Assembly: GCA_963969495.1 (NCBI GenBank)
Contig: OZ018317.1
Coordinates: forward strand, 227,437,738 to 227,501,737
Direction of reading: 5' to 3'
Source of the DNA: Ceratothoa steindachneri
Taxonomy: Eukaryota > Arthropoda > Malacostraca > Isopoda > Cymothoidae
DNA length: 64,000 bases
Part shown: piece by piece, positions 11,359-21,603 of the stretch
Layout: the number at the start of each line of letters is the position of its first letter
Numbering within the stretch: the first letter of the stretch is position 1
Position numbers and translations under genes: made by a program
The notes under the pieces: generated by a model
The model's input: only the letters and a program-made list of their open reading frames with translations
What the model was told of the DNA's origin: nothing
The model's database searches: none

Positions 11359-13598
11359 ACGACGTCATATTCCACACTTAATGCCATAAAATGTACTTTC
11401 ACATTTAAAATAAATTGAGTGCATATATTGCACATAACTTGTTTTATTTATATTTAAATATTGAGTGACCTTATTGAAATACCCTTTATGTTTGGAAGCC
11501 GTTTTTTAATATTCCTTAGTCTATCAACTGTGTATTTAAAGCACTCTTAAAGCCATCATCCCCAGGTTGTCCCTCAACTTTCGGTTGGCCAGTAGGCCAA
11601 TGTGAGTATAACGGCGTACACCTGGTCATACTACAGCATATATATTGAGGATGATTGACAAATATGGGAAATGCCATAAAATCTTATTGTTTCAGCCCTT
11701 GATTTGGTTCATTATAGTGTGATACACCATTTCATGCCTATTAGAATCATTAAATCAATTCCAGGTATTCATTATTCTGTCCAGAGAGGAATTTATGGGA
11801 TGGCTACTATCATTGTAGAAACCTTATGGAACAAAATTAGTTAGCTATCTTTTCTATTAAAATTAGACCAATATCCATTGCCAGGCAACGAAGCTATATT
11901 TATAAGTTAACCAAGTTTCATTGGAGACGAGAAAATCAGGTAAGAAGGGCTGTGTCCTGGGGAAGTTGTAGCCGTCACTAGTGGTGAATCAATAATTTTT
12001 GTTATGTAGCAATTATACAAAGAAATAATACTGTAAATTATCATTTATTGCCTTTACTTTTAAAGAAGTCTGTACCAAATATTTTTTTCGTGTATCTTCC
12101 GCCGAAAATATTTACCTGCAAAGGATGCAAGTGATCCACTTTATAAATCCCATTCTACACTTATTAACGTAGTGAAGAACATCAAGGCTACTACTGACAA
12201 TTTTTGATTGTTCTACCAACTTTGTATAGCTAGTGATGAATAACTTGAAAGTCAGTTCCATCTTGCTGAAAATTGATGGATATCAAAAGGAAATTGCTTC
12301 AAACGGCGTTATTCCGTCCTTGACACCGTCATGAATTTCTCGCAATGTCAATCATAACCCTTTAAGTGACCCTTTCAAAGCATACAATTTTTATCTGCAT
12401 ACATACCTTGGGTAAGGTGACAATTTATTTACTAAGTTAATTATTTAAATTTGCAAATACAAGGAAGTGGTATCAATTCCTTTAAAAGGAAATCATTTAT
12501 TTGTAAATTTTTGGCTATGATATTAATATTTAAACATAATATTGGTCATTGAGAGGTAGTTATATTACCAAATCAAGTCCAATTAGAGATTTTTAAAAAG
12601 CTGTGTCACTTGAATTGCAAGAAAAGTAGTCCTGTGGAGCCCAAATTAAAGGATAGATAGGCCTAGCGAAGGAACCCCCACAAATGCGCGCTCGGTGGAT
12701 CTATGAAATACTGAAAATGGGTACTCGCATGAATTAATATGCCATCTAAGAGATAAGGAACCAAAGAAAAATAGAGATAAATAATATATCACAATTGTAT
12801 ATTTATTAAGAAAATATGTATAGAGTAAGCGGATAGCCAGTCTCACGGGGACACACACTAACATACACACGCTAGGAAATAGCTGTCAGACGAAAAGGTC
12901 TCAATGATAGATAACAGGGACAGGCTGAATAAATACAAAGTAATGTATTCCTTGACCGGTTAAAATTTCCAAGGAACTCTGAAAAGCAAGCGATCTCTCT
13001 GATACAGAATAGGCCCAAAACGTGGAAAAATATGTAAGTTCAATATCTCTGCTCAACGAAGTTTTCGACGAATATTCCTGATCCTTTACTCCACTCCTCG
13101 AGCAGGTGAAGTAAAAAGAGTCACGCCTCTTAGGAACAGAACGCATATACATTAAAACACACACACAGGGGGAGGCAAGAAAGGTAGAGAGAAAGAATCA
13201 CTCAAGTCGTTCGTCACCAGCCTTAGTGTCATTATTCGTGCCACTCACTCTTATCGTCTGTCCGTCGTGAAATCAAGCCTGAACGTTAAGAAGGCCTTGT
13301 CACCGGTTATGGAGTGCTTATTTGCGAAGAAAGTAGCCTCTGTGACCAGTGACCCAAAGGACAGAGAAGAAGTGGTCTGGTGAGCTTGTCCACCAAAAAT
13401 GAAAAGTCTGCCACTTCTGTCTTCGGTCGGGTTACCATCAAATAGCACAATGACATTGAGGACCTACTCCATAAACTGGTGACCCCTTCGGCCAGATAGT
13501 GAAAGTAAGAAGAAAAAAATGCACGCATCAACAAGCAGAACAAGGAGGGACGGAAATCTTTAACGCCATCATAATCAAGCCACCACAAGATACCTTTA
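11359..13598. other. AT-rich spacer
   Basis: No gene, RNA or transposon motif was recognised on either strand. Minus-strand openings at 12646-12870, 12901-13164 and 13251-13603 look like chance ORFs. This is the left flank into which Gypsy-1 inserted. Confidence 0.4.
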
Positions 13599-13603
13599 CC
13601 CAA
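13599..13603. repeat. Gypsy-1 target-site duplication, left
   Basis: CCCAA directly precedes the 5' LTR and is repeated at 26655-26659 directly after the 3' LTR. This fixes both ends of the insertion. Confidence 0.9.
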
Positions 13604-15067
13604 TGTGATAGAACGAGTTCAGAGCTGCATTCATTTCAACTTCTATCACATTTTACTTAAAACCATGAGGCTACCCACGTGCATCTTCGATTCGAGGCTT
13701 GGAGTCTTATCAACAGCTACCGGACGCCAATGTTTAAACAAGGAGGTTATCGTCCCCCCCGTTCGCCCCCATACGCCGACCTCGCCAGATCGAGTTAGGC
13801 TTATGGACAGATAAGGCATTTTTCTCCGGCCCAGCTGTGCGTTCCCTCGAAGCTTCCACCCCATTCTCCCCCACGCCAAGGAGATGTCCTGGCTATTTAT
13901 ATGGAAACTTTACCACTAAGATCAGATTGGAGATCCAGATTTTCGTCGCGAAACATCACCACGACCCTCTCTCCCTTTGTGCGCCAAGGGACCTCGACCT
14001 CGAGATTCACCATCACTTGTCCAGAAGGAGGACAATATTCCTTGAGTGCCAAAGGTTCGAGCCTTAGGTGACGCCAAGTCCCCAAGGCATCCCCCCCTGT
14101 TGTTCAAGGAGAACAGCATTAGAACAGCCATTGTTCGTTTTGAGCCCTTCGCCAAGAAAGGGTTCTCATCCCCCCCTGTTGTTCAAGGAGAACAGCATTA
14201 GAACAGCCATTGTTCGTTTTGAGCCCTTCGCCAAGAAACGGTTATCATCCCCCCCCCCCTGTTGTTCAAGAAGAACAGCATTAGAACAGCCATTGTTCGT
14301 TTTGAGCCCTTCGCCAAGAAACGGTTCTCATCCCCCCCTGTTGTTCAAGGAGAACAACATTAGAACAGCCATTGTTCGTTATGAGCCCTTCGCCAAGAAA
14401 CGGTTCTCATCCCCCCCTGTTGTTCAAAGAAGAACAACATTAGAACAGCCATTGTTCTTGAGCCCGTAGACAAGAGACGGTTCTCATCCCCCCCTTTGTT
14501 CAGAAGAGAACAACCTAGAACAGCCATTTTTCGTCAAGCCGTTCGTCGAGTAACGGTTCTCCTTTCCAAGACGCCACGTCAGGATCCTTTTATCCCCCCC
14601 CTTCGGCTGGAACTCGCCAGCGGACCGAATATTCCTTCAAGTACCTTCCACTGCACCCTAATGAAGTTACGTAAGCCAAGCGTCACCTTTTGAGTATTGA
14701 TCCCTTATTTGTCAATTCTATCCTGTGCTTTAAATGGTTTATCGAACCATCCCATCTCTTTAACTCCATATTTGTTTTACCTTTTTTGATCCCTTAAATC
14801 CTTGGATTAGCCCGAGTCTCCACGACCCTTTCCATTCTGTTTGTCAATATTTTCCGTTTTTGTGTTTGCTGATAGTTATTATTAATAAAACTCTATTTTA
14901 TTAATGATAGCAATATTATTATCCTTGAGCTCAGTTCCACTTCTTAAGCATTTTGAAGATACATAATATCGGCCGCCAAACAGTAAAAACGCACTCTAGA
15001 GATAATTAAGGAAGTTCCCTCAACGAATAGTGATATATGGTATATCGTCAGGAGTCATTCTACGACA
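13604..15067 (+). repeat. Gypsy-1 5' LTR
   Basis: It runs from TGTGATAGAACGAG to GTCATTCTACGACA, about 1464 bases. The ends are imperfect inverted repeats (TGTNNTAGAA / TTCTACGACA). A poly(A) signal AATAAA is at 14884-14889. Six tandem units of about 79 bases lie inside at 14088-14565. The sequence just downstream is a TA run, and I could not recognise a tRNA primer-binding site. Confidence 0.9.
14088..14565 (+). repeat. Minisatellite inside the 5' LTR, about six 79-bp units
   Basis: Each unit contains a C tract, then TGTTGTTCAAGGAGAACA, TTAGAACAGCCATTGTTCG and GAGCCCTTCGCCAAGAAACG. The last units are diverged. The units remain open in several frames, which creates artificial ORFs. TTGTTC and GAACA words within a unit are short inverted repeats. 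Confidence 0.93.
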
Positions 15068-15432
15068 TATATATATATATACTAATTAAATTTGCTATCA
15101 GGTGTGTAAGGTTTAACGCTATATCTTTGCAAACACTGGTCTCAGTCGAGTAAAGCATAGTGTTATTCGTTATAATAATAGAATATAGTAGTTTCCTTTT
15201 GTTTTAACGATTGCTATCCCCTTTTTTTGAAACTTAAGAAGCTGGAGTAGCTCAAGGAACGGTTATAATAATTTGTTGTTTTTTTTTTGTGATTTTAGTC
15301 AGTGGTTATTTAGATTGAGAAACCAAGTACGAATAGGTCAGTGCCCATATTTAGGTAGGCTAATTCTATAGAGGCATAATTCTTGTTGCGAGGAATTTTA
15401 GTTGGTTGACTAGTGCGCCCCCAAGTGCAAAG

Positions 15433-16314
15433 ATGACTCAGTTTGAAATCTTTAAAGCGCAAGGAGAGTCCTGTGGACTTTCCGGAAAAGAACTAACTGA
15501 GTACATTCAAGAGGAGCAAAGGAAAGAAAGAGAAAGAGAGGCATGGTTAAGACAAACTGAGCTTCACCATCAGATTGAATTAGCTCGGATTGAAGCAGAA
15601 TTTCAAAGAAAAATGGAAGTAATAGAAAGGGAAAGAGTAATCGGACGAGAAGAACGAGAAAGAAAAATACAACGAGAAGAACGAGAAAAAAAAATCCAAC
15701 GAGAAGAAAGAAGGACGGACTCGCGCTCCTTCCCAGGAAAGCTGACAAAGTTTCCGAGCCCCGTAAAACCTCAAAACTTCTTTCCCCAAAACCAACAACG
15801 GGACTCCAAACCTCCCGTTAAGACTTCTCCTCCATCTCTCTTCCCGAAGCGACCAACCATATGCTTCACCTGTGGTGTAGAAAACCACATGAGCTGGAAT
15901 TGCCCCCAAAATTCTAGGCTTAAAAGCGGACCAGCCCACCAAGTTCACCAGATTAATGCGACCCCGGCTCCCCGGGTGGTGCAGACCCAAGCAGAAACTT
16001 CTCCCCCTCCGTCAGGCCACCAGGTAAATTTTGTTTTTGGTAAAAGTTCATCGGGAACTTTGAAATATGAGGAGGGCAGCGTGGACAGCTGTCGAGTATC
16101 GACTCTCGTCAGGGACACAGGATGTACGTGCTTCATCGTGTCCGACGAACTCCTCCCAGTGGTCTCTAACCACGAAAAATTTGCGGTGGTACATGACCAA
16201 CTTGGGCAGGCGTACCGATTCCCCGTCGCTAGATGTTACCTGCAGTGTCAATATTATAATGGCTGGGCTGAAGTCATTGTAGCACCCATACAATTCTGTT
16301 TCGTACTTATATGA
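15433..16314 (+). pseudogene. Gypsy-1 Gag-protease remnant
   Basis: I start it at the ATG at 15433; the frame is open further upstream but without ATG. Residues 1-100 form a strongly charged Glu/Arg coiled coil with repeats of the type EREEREKKIQREE. A Pro/Lys-rich segment follows, then one zinc knuckle CFTCGVENHMSWNC (CX2CX4HX4C), then a protease segment with DTGCT at the catalytic Asp position and the typical sequence up to APIQFCFVL. The capsid domain expected between coiled coil and knuckle is absent, an internal deletion. The frame ends at TGA 16312-16314, but the same frame continues downstream as Pol, so this stop is probably a mutation within a single gag-pol ORF. Confidence 0.78.
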
Positions 16315-17568
16315 CAGAGCCCCCAAGTAAGTTTCTACCCTGTGTTTCAGGCCGCCCTTCCTCAAGGCCGAGATAAGAAAGAAGCCCAGGAGCCCGTCCC
16401 CATCAGAACCCCGATACCGTCCGATTTTTCGGAGACCCCTAACCAGGACTTTAGGACGGAAAATGAGGAGTGTGAATCACTAACACCCTTAGGTGATAAG
16501 GCCCAAGACAAGGACACGGAGACTGTCCCTGGACCCCAAGAAAAAAAGAACCCCCAACGCGCCCATTGAGATACCTTCGTAGAACTGGACGAAGCATCGG
16601 CGCTTGAAGAGGACTGCGCCGCGGAGTCCCTTAATGTAATCCAGACAGTGTGCATCCAACCTGATGCCGAGTACCATCCTCCTTTTCTACCAGGCGAGTC
16701 TTTGGAACCCTCTGACCTGGATAGTGACGCGCAGCTGACACCACGTCAGAAGAGTCAGCTCCAAGAACTAATTAAATGGATTCACCATTTATCCACCCTA
16801 TTAGCTCTTTTCGAGCAACTGCGTGAAAATAGCCTCACCATTGGCCCCAGCAAATGCCAGTTTGCCCACGAAACCATCAAATATTTGGGTTTCAAAATAG
16901 GACAAAGCAAGTCAGGTCCCCACGAGAACAAGATTAAGGCAATCGCCCACATGCCCCTCCCGATTACAAAGAAGCCATTAAGATCGATCCTAGGATCAGC
17001 TTCTCCCTATCAGCGATTTGTTCCGAATTTCGCTGCAAATTCGGCCCCCCTATGCCCCCTTCAGGAAAAGAATTTCTCCGATCGTTTACGTTGGAATGAT
17101 GTCGCTGTTTCCCATTTTAATCAGCTCAAAAGTAAGTTCATTTCTGCCCCCATTTTTAAGTTGCCCAACCCGAAAAAATCCTTTGGGGTTAAGACCGACG
17201 TGATCAACGAGGGCATTGGAGGTGTACTCCTTCAATACGTGGATGACAGAACGAGTCATCCAGTTGCATATGCTACTCGTCAATTATTACCACGCGGAAA
17301 GAGATATGCCACTAGAGAAAAGATAGCTCTATCAATTATCTGGGTCATAGACAATTTCAAGCTGTACTTGATATGTAAAGATTTTCAAATAGGAACCGAC
17401 CACCGTCCGTTAGCCTATATTAGGAATTTGAGACACTCAAACGGCCGCATCATGCGCTGGAGTTTACTCTTGCAAGAGTATCAATTTAAAATAAATTATA
17501 TCAAAGGTTCCGATAACCAGGTCGCTGACGCACTCAGTAGGAATGCGTTACCGAATAGCGTAGAATAA
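16315..17568 (+). pseudogene. Gypsy-1 Pol remnant (RT thumb and RNase H)
   Basis: It is in the same frame as Gag, with one further TGA at 16567-16569. A non-conserved linker leads to a junction near 16785 where sequence preceding the RT jumps straight to HLSTLLALFEQLRENSLTIG, so the RT palm with its YXDD motif is deleted. The remaining thumb (CQFAHETIKYLGFKI) and RNase H-like region (VKTDVINEGIGGVLLQ, GTDHRPLAYI, KGSDNQVADALSR) look well preserved; the first Asp position of RNase H is retained as TD. The stop is at 17566-17568. No integrase follows. Confidence 0.82.
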
Positions 17569-17970
17569 TTGTATTCATAGGATTAGTATCTCCATGTAGG
17601 TATATGCCGTCTTATACGACTTAATTTAAGATTCTTTTGTAATATAATTAATTAATGTATATGTCTGAATTTTGTAACGCTCAATGTCTAATTTTTTTGA
17701 TGTATATATATTTGTTCTTATTAATTTACGTATAAATTATTTTGTCCCGTATGTACTAAGTTTATATCATTTCATTGTTCCATGCCTTTTTTTTATTAAG
17801 TTGTATTAAAGGTTATTTTCCCCTGTAATCTAAAGATCAAAATAATCATGTATTGAGGTAATAATAGTTAGGTGCAGGAAGATACGGTTGGTACAAGAAA
17901 ACGAGTTCCCTACAACGGAGCTCGATCGTTGTCCCTTCTCTCTTTTTTTTCGAAGTGACAACTTCCCCTG
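17569..17970. other. Gypsy-1 internal 3' region, non-coding
   Basis: AT-rich sequence between the RNase H stop and the polypurine tract, where integrase would normally be encoded. No integrase motif is present. Confidence 0.6.
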
Positions 17971-17981
17971 GAATGGAGGGG
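17971..17981 (+). promoter_or_regulatory. Polypurine tract of Gypsy-1
   Basis: GAATGGAGGGG lies directly against the TG of the 3' LTR, the expected place for the plus-strand primer. Confidence 0.75.
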
Positions 17982-18614
17982 TGTAATAGAACGAGTTCAG
18001 AGCTGCATTCATTTCAACTTCTATCACATTTTACTTAAAACCATGAGGCCACCCACGTGCATCTTCGATTCGAGGCTTGGAGTCTTATCAACAGCTACCG
18101 GACGCCAATGTTTAAACAAGGAGGTTATCGTCCCCCCCGTTCGCCCCCATACGCCGACCTCGCCAGATCGAGTTAGGCTTATGGACAGATAAGGCATTTT
18201 TCTCCGGCCCAGCTGTGCGTTCCCTCGAAGCTTCCACCCCATTCTCCCCCACGGCAAGGAGATGTCCTGGATATTTATATGGAAACTTTACCACTAAGAT
18301 CAGATTGGAGATCCAGATTTTCGTCGAAAAACATCACCACGACCCTCTCTCCCTTTGTGCGCCAAGGGACCTCGACCTCGAGATTCACCATCACTTGTCC
18401 AGAAGGAGGACAATATTCCTTGAGTGCCAAAGGTTCGAGCCTTTAGTGACGCCAAGTCCCCAAGGCATCCCCCCCCCTGTTGTTCAAGGAGAACAGCATT
18501 AGAACAGCCATTGTTCGTTTTGAGCCCTTCGCCAAGAAACGGTTCTCATCCCCCCCCCTGTTGTTCAAGGAGAACAGCATTAGAACAGCCATTGTTCGTT
18601 TTGAGCCCTTCGCC
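17982..18614 (+). repeat. Gypsy-1 3' LTR, part 1 (before the nested LINE)
   Basis: It begins TGTAATAGAACGAG and matches the 5' LTR from 13604 onward with a few substitutions. It includes the first two minisatellite units and is cut at 18614 inside the second unit by LINE-A copy 1. Confidence 0.93.
18601..18614. repeat. LINE-A copy 1 target-site duplication, left
   Basis: TTGAGCCCTTCGCC is repeated at 25569-25582 directly after the A-rich tail. It is part of the LTR minisatellite unit. Confidence 0.9.
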
Positions 18615-18997
18615 CCCGTAAGGGGCGCGGCGATTTGCCATCCTGGCCGCCGTGCTGACGGGATCCAGCGCTCCGTCCGGCCCCAGCTTAGCCTCTCTTC
18701 CTTCCTTCAGATAGCCCGATTTCTCCCCTACCTCGTCGCTTTTCATACAACCTCTCCCACAACTTTCTCTGGTCAGCCTCTAATTTCACAGGGTAGAATG
18801 CTGACCTTCTTCTCAAGCCAACCACCCCGGATCGGGGCTGAGGGGGGAGGGGACATTGTTCCCTAACCCCTCAGCTCCGGTTCGGGATGGGTTTTTTTTA
18901 ACAACCTGCTTCATCCCCACCCACATCTTCCTCACATCCCTTTTCCTCTCCTCTTCACAACCTATATTTTTTACGCCGTGTCCAAGGTGGAGCCGCC

Positions 18998-19108
18998 ATG
19001 CCGAAGGACTGCCAGGCCACCAGGCGGGAGGGGTGGTCCCGAATGGCGGCGCCTGGCTCTGCCGGGCTTGTAAGCACCTCTCGCAGTGCGGGCAACTGCG
19101 AGAGGTGA
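18998..19108 (+). CDS. Upstream ORF of 36 codons in the LINE-A leader
   Basis: ATG at 18998 is preceded by GCCGCC, an ideal Kozak context, better than that of ORF1 (CACCATGC). It reads 36 codons, beginning MPKDCQATRREG, and ends with TGA at 19106-19108. The stop overlaps a second ATG (TGATG) opening a six-codon ORF (MSYCVP) that ends at 19128. ORF1 begins 17 bases later. The ATG is also present in copy 2 (30480) and its position is still recognisable in the old copy (around 53374). Its 3' end lies inside the hairpin at 19075-19107. A regulatory rather than protein role is more likely. Translation is not shown. Confidence 0.45.
   Translation: MPKDCQATRREGWSRMAAPGSAGLVSTSRSAGNCER
19075..19107 (+). 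promoter_or_regulatory. Perfect 13-bp hairpin upstream of LINE-A ORF1
   Basis: CACCTCTCGCAGT, loop GCGGGCA, ACTGCGAGAGGTG. It ends 37 bases before the ORF1 ATG and spans the end of the upstream ORF. The identical hairpin is at 30557-30589 in copy 2; the old copy keeps the outer CACCTC/GAGGTG arms near 53453-53485. Confidence 0.8.
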
Positions 19109-19144
19109 TGAGCTATTGCGTCCCGTAATCAAAAGAGGGTCACC

Positions 19145-21601
19145 ATGCCCATGTATGAAAAAAAACAAAAACCCCAACCCCCAACTTCCCCGAAAACATC
19201 TACGGAGCCGCCCTCGGGCAGCTCCACCGAGAAAATGGAGGTCCCCCCCCTTGTGCTTGCGCAAGGGACCCTCCATAATTCTTTAACCGGAGAGGAGGCT
19301 TACTCCTCTCCTACGCCTACGGGTGTAGGGGACTCCCCCTCACCCCCTTCTCTGGAGGTGCTTTCGGGCACCTCCCTATCTCCAGCGGCAGTCCCTCCTT
19401 TGCTTTCTAAGGGGACTGCCAAGAAAGCCAGCAGGCAGCCCATTGCCGACCGCCCCTCGTGCAAGCGGCTCGGTAGGGCAAACCCCCTTAGGGGGGAGAG
19501 GGAAGCCAGGCCCCTTCGGTCGCTTCCCTCAAAAGACCTGCTGGCAAGAATTTTGAACCTTGCTGGGGTCAAGGCCTGTGCCTCCCCACACCACCTGACT
19601 AGTGACAATACTGCCAAGGGGACCTGCGATGTCCTGGGAGGGGATGGCCAACTGGAGGCCCCTCCTGTGATAGACATGGTCCTTGAGGAGACCCAGCCCC
19701 AGACGGTAGGGCCTTCCATGGGGGGGAATTCGGGCTCGGCGCCAAGCACCGAACCCGAATCCGCCCCTATGCAAGGTCCTCCTCAAATGGCTGAGGGCTC
19801 CGAGGCAGTAGAAGGAGGGGAGGGATCTCCTCCGACAGGTGCCCCTACGACAACCAGGACCTTCTCCATTTCGGAGAGGGACCTGGCTGAGGCTGGTCCA
19901 TCTGGCCTGGGGACTTCTGCCAGCGGAGGTGAAAAGCGGGTTCATTCCCCGCCCTCCTCTCCTAAAAAGAAAAAGACTAAAAAGACTCAAAAGACGAAGA
20001 AGACTCGGGGCTCCTCTCCATCCGCGGGGGCTGCGGGGACGGATGGGTCTGCTGCCACTTTGGTAGGCGACCAAGCCAAGATCGGCACATCCGGCCCCTC
20101 TACCCCCTCGTGTGCGGAGCCCATGACTACGACTAAGACCAAGAATGCACAGGGCGGAGCCTCGATGACATCGGGGCCCCTGATTCAGAGGTTACCTGGC
20201 GTTTTCGAGCCCGCTGGCTTCAAACGCTTCCTCGTTATTCGCTCCACTGATGGCACCATGTTGTCCAAGGGCAACATGATCCATCAGAGGAGAGGATTAG
20301 CTAGTGCAATTGGTAGAGAGCCGAAGGTAACCCGTTTCTCGGACGGGAGCCTTCTGGCGAATGCGGCGAATCCCGCCGAGGCGGCCAAGATAAGTGCTCT
20401 TCGGACACTTCATGGCACCCCGGTGAGTGTGACGCCGCACTCTACCATGAACTTTCTGAAAGGAGTAGTTTATGCGAGGGAACTCGTTGACTACTCCATT
20501 GAGGACATCACCCTAGAGCTGGCCGACCATGGGGCGGTCAAGGTCGAACGTGTGATGAGAAAACAGGGAGGGGCCTCGAGACCCACCCCTACACTCTTCG
20601 TCACGTTCGACTGTGACAAGCTCCCTGAGTCGGTGCGTGCCGGTTGGTACCGCTACGGCGTGAAGGCATTCGTGCCACTGCCGCGGCGGTGCTATTACTG
20701 CCACCGCTTCGGCCATACGAATCGATCATGTAGACGTGCAAAATCGGGGTCACCCGAAGTCTGTGTAAATTGCTCCAAGGTCGCACACGATAAGTCCAAA
20801 TCGTGTGTGGCCAAGTGTGTCAATTGCGGAGAGCCGCACCCTGCTTCTTCGAAGCAATGTGGTGCATATCTCCTTGAGAAAGAAATCCTGGCCGTTCAGG
20901 CCCAGGATCGACTCTCATTCCGCGAGGCAAAGGACTTGGTCCTGGCGCGCCCGGCTCTGCCTGGGACGTCATATGCCTCAATAGTTAGAAAGGCACCCTC
21001 TGCTCCTGGCCCATCCAGGCCAACGAGCACGGTTGTTTCCGCGCCCATTCGGAGCCCTTTTGTGGGCTCTACCCAACCTGGGCGCTCCCCTGGTAAAGCT
21101 GGCGGCAAAAAGGGTTCATACCCTGCCCCGGCTAAAACCAGGGCTCCCCCCTCTTCCCCCAGCGTGACCGTTTCGCGTAAAGCGAAACGGCCACGCGCCT
21201 CCACCGAGTCGTTAGACTCACAGGAGGCAACACCCCTGAAGATGGTCGCTAGGCCATCTTCCGGGGTTCCTAAAGCTGTTCCCCGAAAGGAGGACAGCAA
21301 CAAAGGAGCTTCGGCCCCTTTGCCCACGCCCCGAGGTGGAACGAGTGGCGAGGAGACGGTGGTTCCTCGAAAAGAGGGCCCCCCGCCTCCGAAGCCGCAT
21401 TGCCCGCCTAAAGTTTCGAGGCGGAGGGAGGAAAAGACTCGCATGGCGAGCCCAACCTCCCCCAATAAGTCCACGAAGGCGACAGCGCCTTCAGCGCTTT
21501 GTCCGGCCAACAGCGCCCGGGGTTCTGCCCCCGGGAAGCGTACGGCCATTCCCGTGAGGGTCTTCAATTCGAGGAGGGCCCCCGCGTCTCCTCCGAGCTA
21601 G
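19145..21601 (+). CDS. LINE-A ORF1 protein (Gag-like, RNA-binding)
   Basis: 818 residues from ATG 19145 (CACCATGC). The N-terminal 270 residues are Pro/Ser/Gly-rich and probably disordered. A Lys-rich nuclear-localisation-like block (KKKKTKKTQKTKKTR) follows near residues 274-289. A globular RNA-binding segment near 345-510 opens with PGVFEPAGFKRFLVIRSTDG. Three zinc knuckles follow: C516 (CYYCHRFGHTNRSC), C540 (CVNCSKVAHDKSKSC) and C558 (CVNCGEPHPASSKQC). The tail is basic and Pro/Ser-rich. ORF1 proteins of I-type LINEs coat element RNA and form the transposition particle. The stop TAG at 21599-21601 lies two bases before the proposed ORF2 start. No disabling change is seen. Confidence 0.93.
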   Translation: MPMYEKKQKPQPPTSPKTSTEPPSGSSTEKMEVPPLVLAQGTLHNSLTGEEAYSSPTPTGVGDSPSPPSLEVLSGTSLSPAAVPPLLSKGTAKKASRQPIADRPSCKRLGRANPLRGEREARPLRSLPSKDLLARILNLAGVKACASPHHLTSDNTAKGTCDVLGGDGQLEAPPVIDMVLEETQPQTVGPSMGGNSGSAPSTEPESAPMQGPPQMAEGSEAVEGGEGSPPTGAPTTTRTFSISERDLAEAGPSGLGTSASGGEKRVHSPPSSPKKKKTKKTQKTKKTRGSSPSAGAAGTDGSAATLVGDQAKIGTSGPSTPSCAEPMTTTKTKNAQGGASMTSGPLIQRLPGVFEPAGFKRFLVIRSTDGTMLSKGNMIHQRRGLASAIGREPKVTRFSDGSLLANAANPAEAAKISALRTLHGTPVSVTPHSTMNFLKGVVYARELVDYSIEDITLELADHGAVKVERVMRKQGGASRPTPTLFVTFDCDKLPESVRAGWYRYGVKAFVPLPRRCYYCHRFGHTNRSCRRAKSGSPEVCVNCSKVAHDKSKSCVAKCVNCGEPHPASSKQCGAYLLEKEILAVQAQDRLSFREAKDLVLARPALPGTSYASIVRKAPSAPGPSRPTSTVVSAPIRSPFVGSTQPGRSPGKAGGKKGSYPAPAKTRAPPSSPSVTVSRKAKRPRASTESLDSQEATPLKMVARPSSGVPKAVPRKEDSNKGASAPLPTPRGGTSGEETVVPRKEGPPPPKPHCPPKVSRRREEKTRMASPTSPNKSTKATAPSALCPANSARGSAPGKRTAIPVRVFNSRRAPASPPS

Positions 21602-21603
21602 GC

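Larger units (their letters stand above)
18615..19144 (+). promoter_or_regulatory. LINE-A copy 1 5' UTR / presumed internal promoter
   Basis: The sequence shared with copy 2 starts at CGTAAGGGGCGCGG (18617 here, 30098 there). Only the one or two bases joining it to the target differ, so both copies appear to start at the same site and are full length. The first 60 bases are GC-rich and can pair (CGGCG with CGCCG; GCCA with TGGC). LINEs of this kind carry an internal promoter at the 5' end; I infer one but see no specific core element. Confidence 0.6.

Noticed and set aside
12646..13603. Several minus-strand ORFs of 65-98 codons before Gypsy-1
   Set aside because: No motif, no plausible start context, overlapping frames; most likely chance.
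14068..14469. 133-residue ORF with a repeating protein sequence
   Set aside because: It is only the LTR minisatellite read through; the repeat unit stays open in several frames and codon usage is dictated by the DNA repeat.
15068..15120. tRNA primer-binding site after the Gypsy-1 5' LTR
   Set aside because: The sequence is a TA run and then AT-rich; no convincing complement of a tRNA 3' end starting TGG was seen.
18856..19128. 90-codon plus-strand ORF in the LINE-A leader
   Set aside because: It opens with TTG, has no early ATG, and shares only its last six codons with the mini-ORF that does start with ATG (19108).
19300..20074. Minus-strand ORFs of 149 and 181 codons opposite ORF1
   Set aside because: Antisense shadows of the Pro/Ser/Gly-rich ORF1.
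21499..21603. Extending ORF2 upstream to 21499
   Set aside because: The codon there is TTG, not ATG, and the extra 35 residues lie upstream of the endonuclease domain in the overlap with ORF1. The CTG at 21604 has better comparative support.
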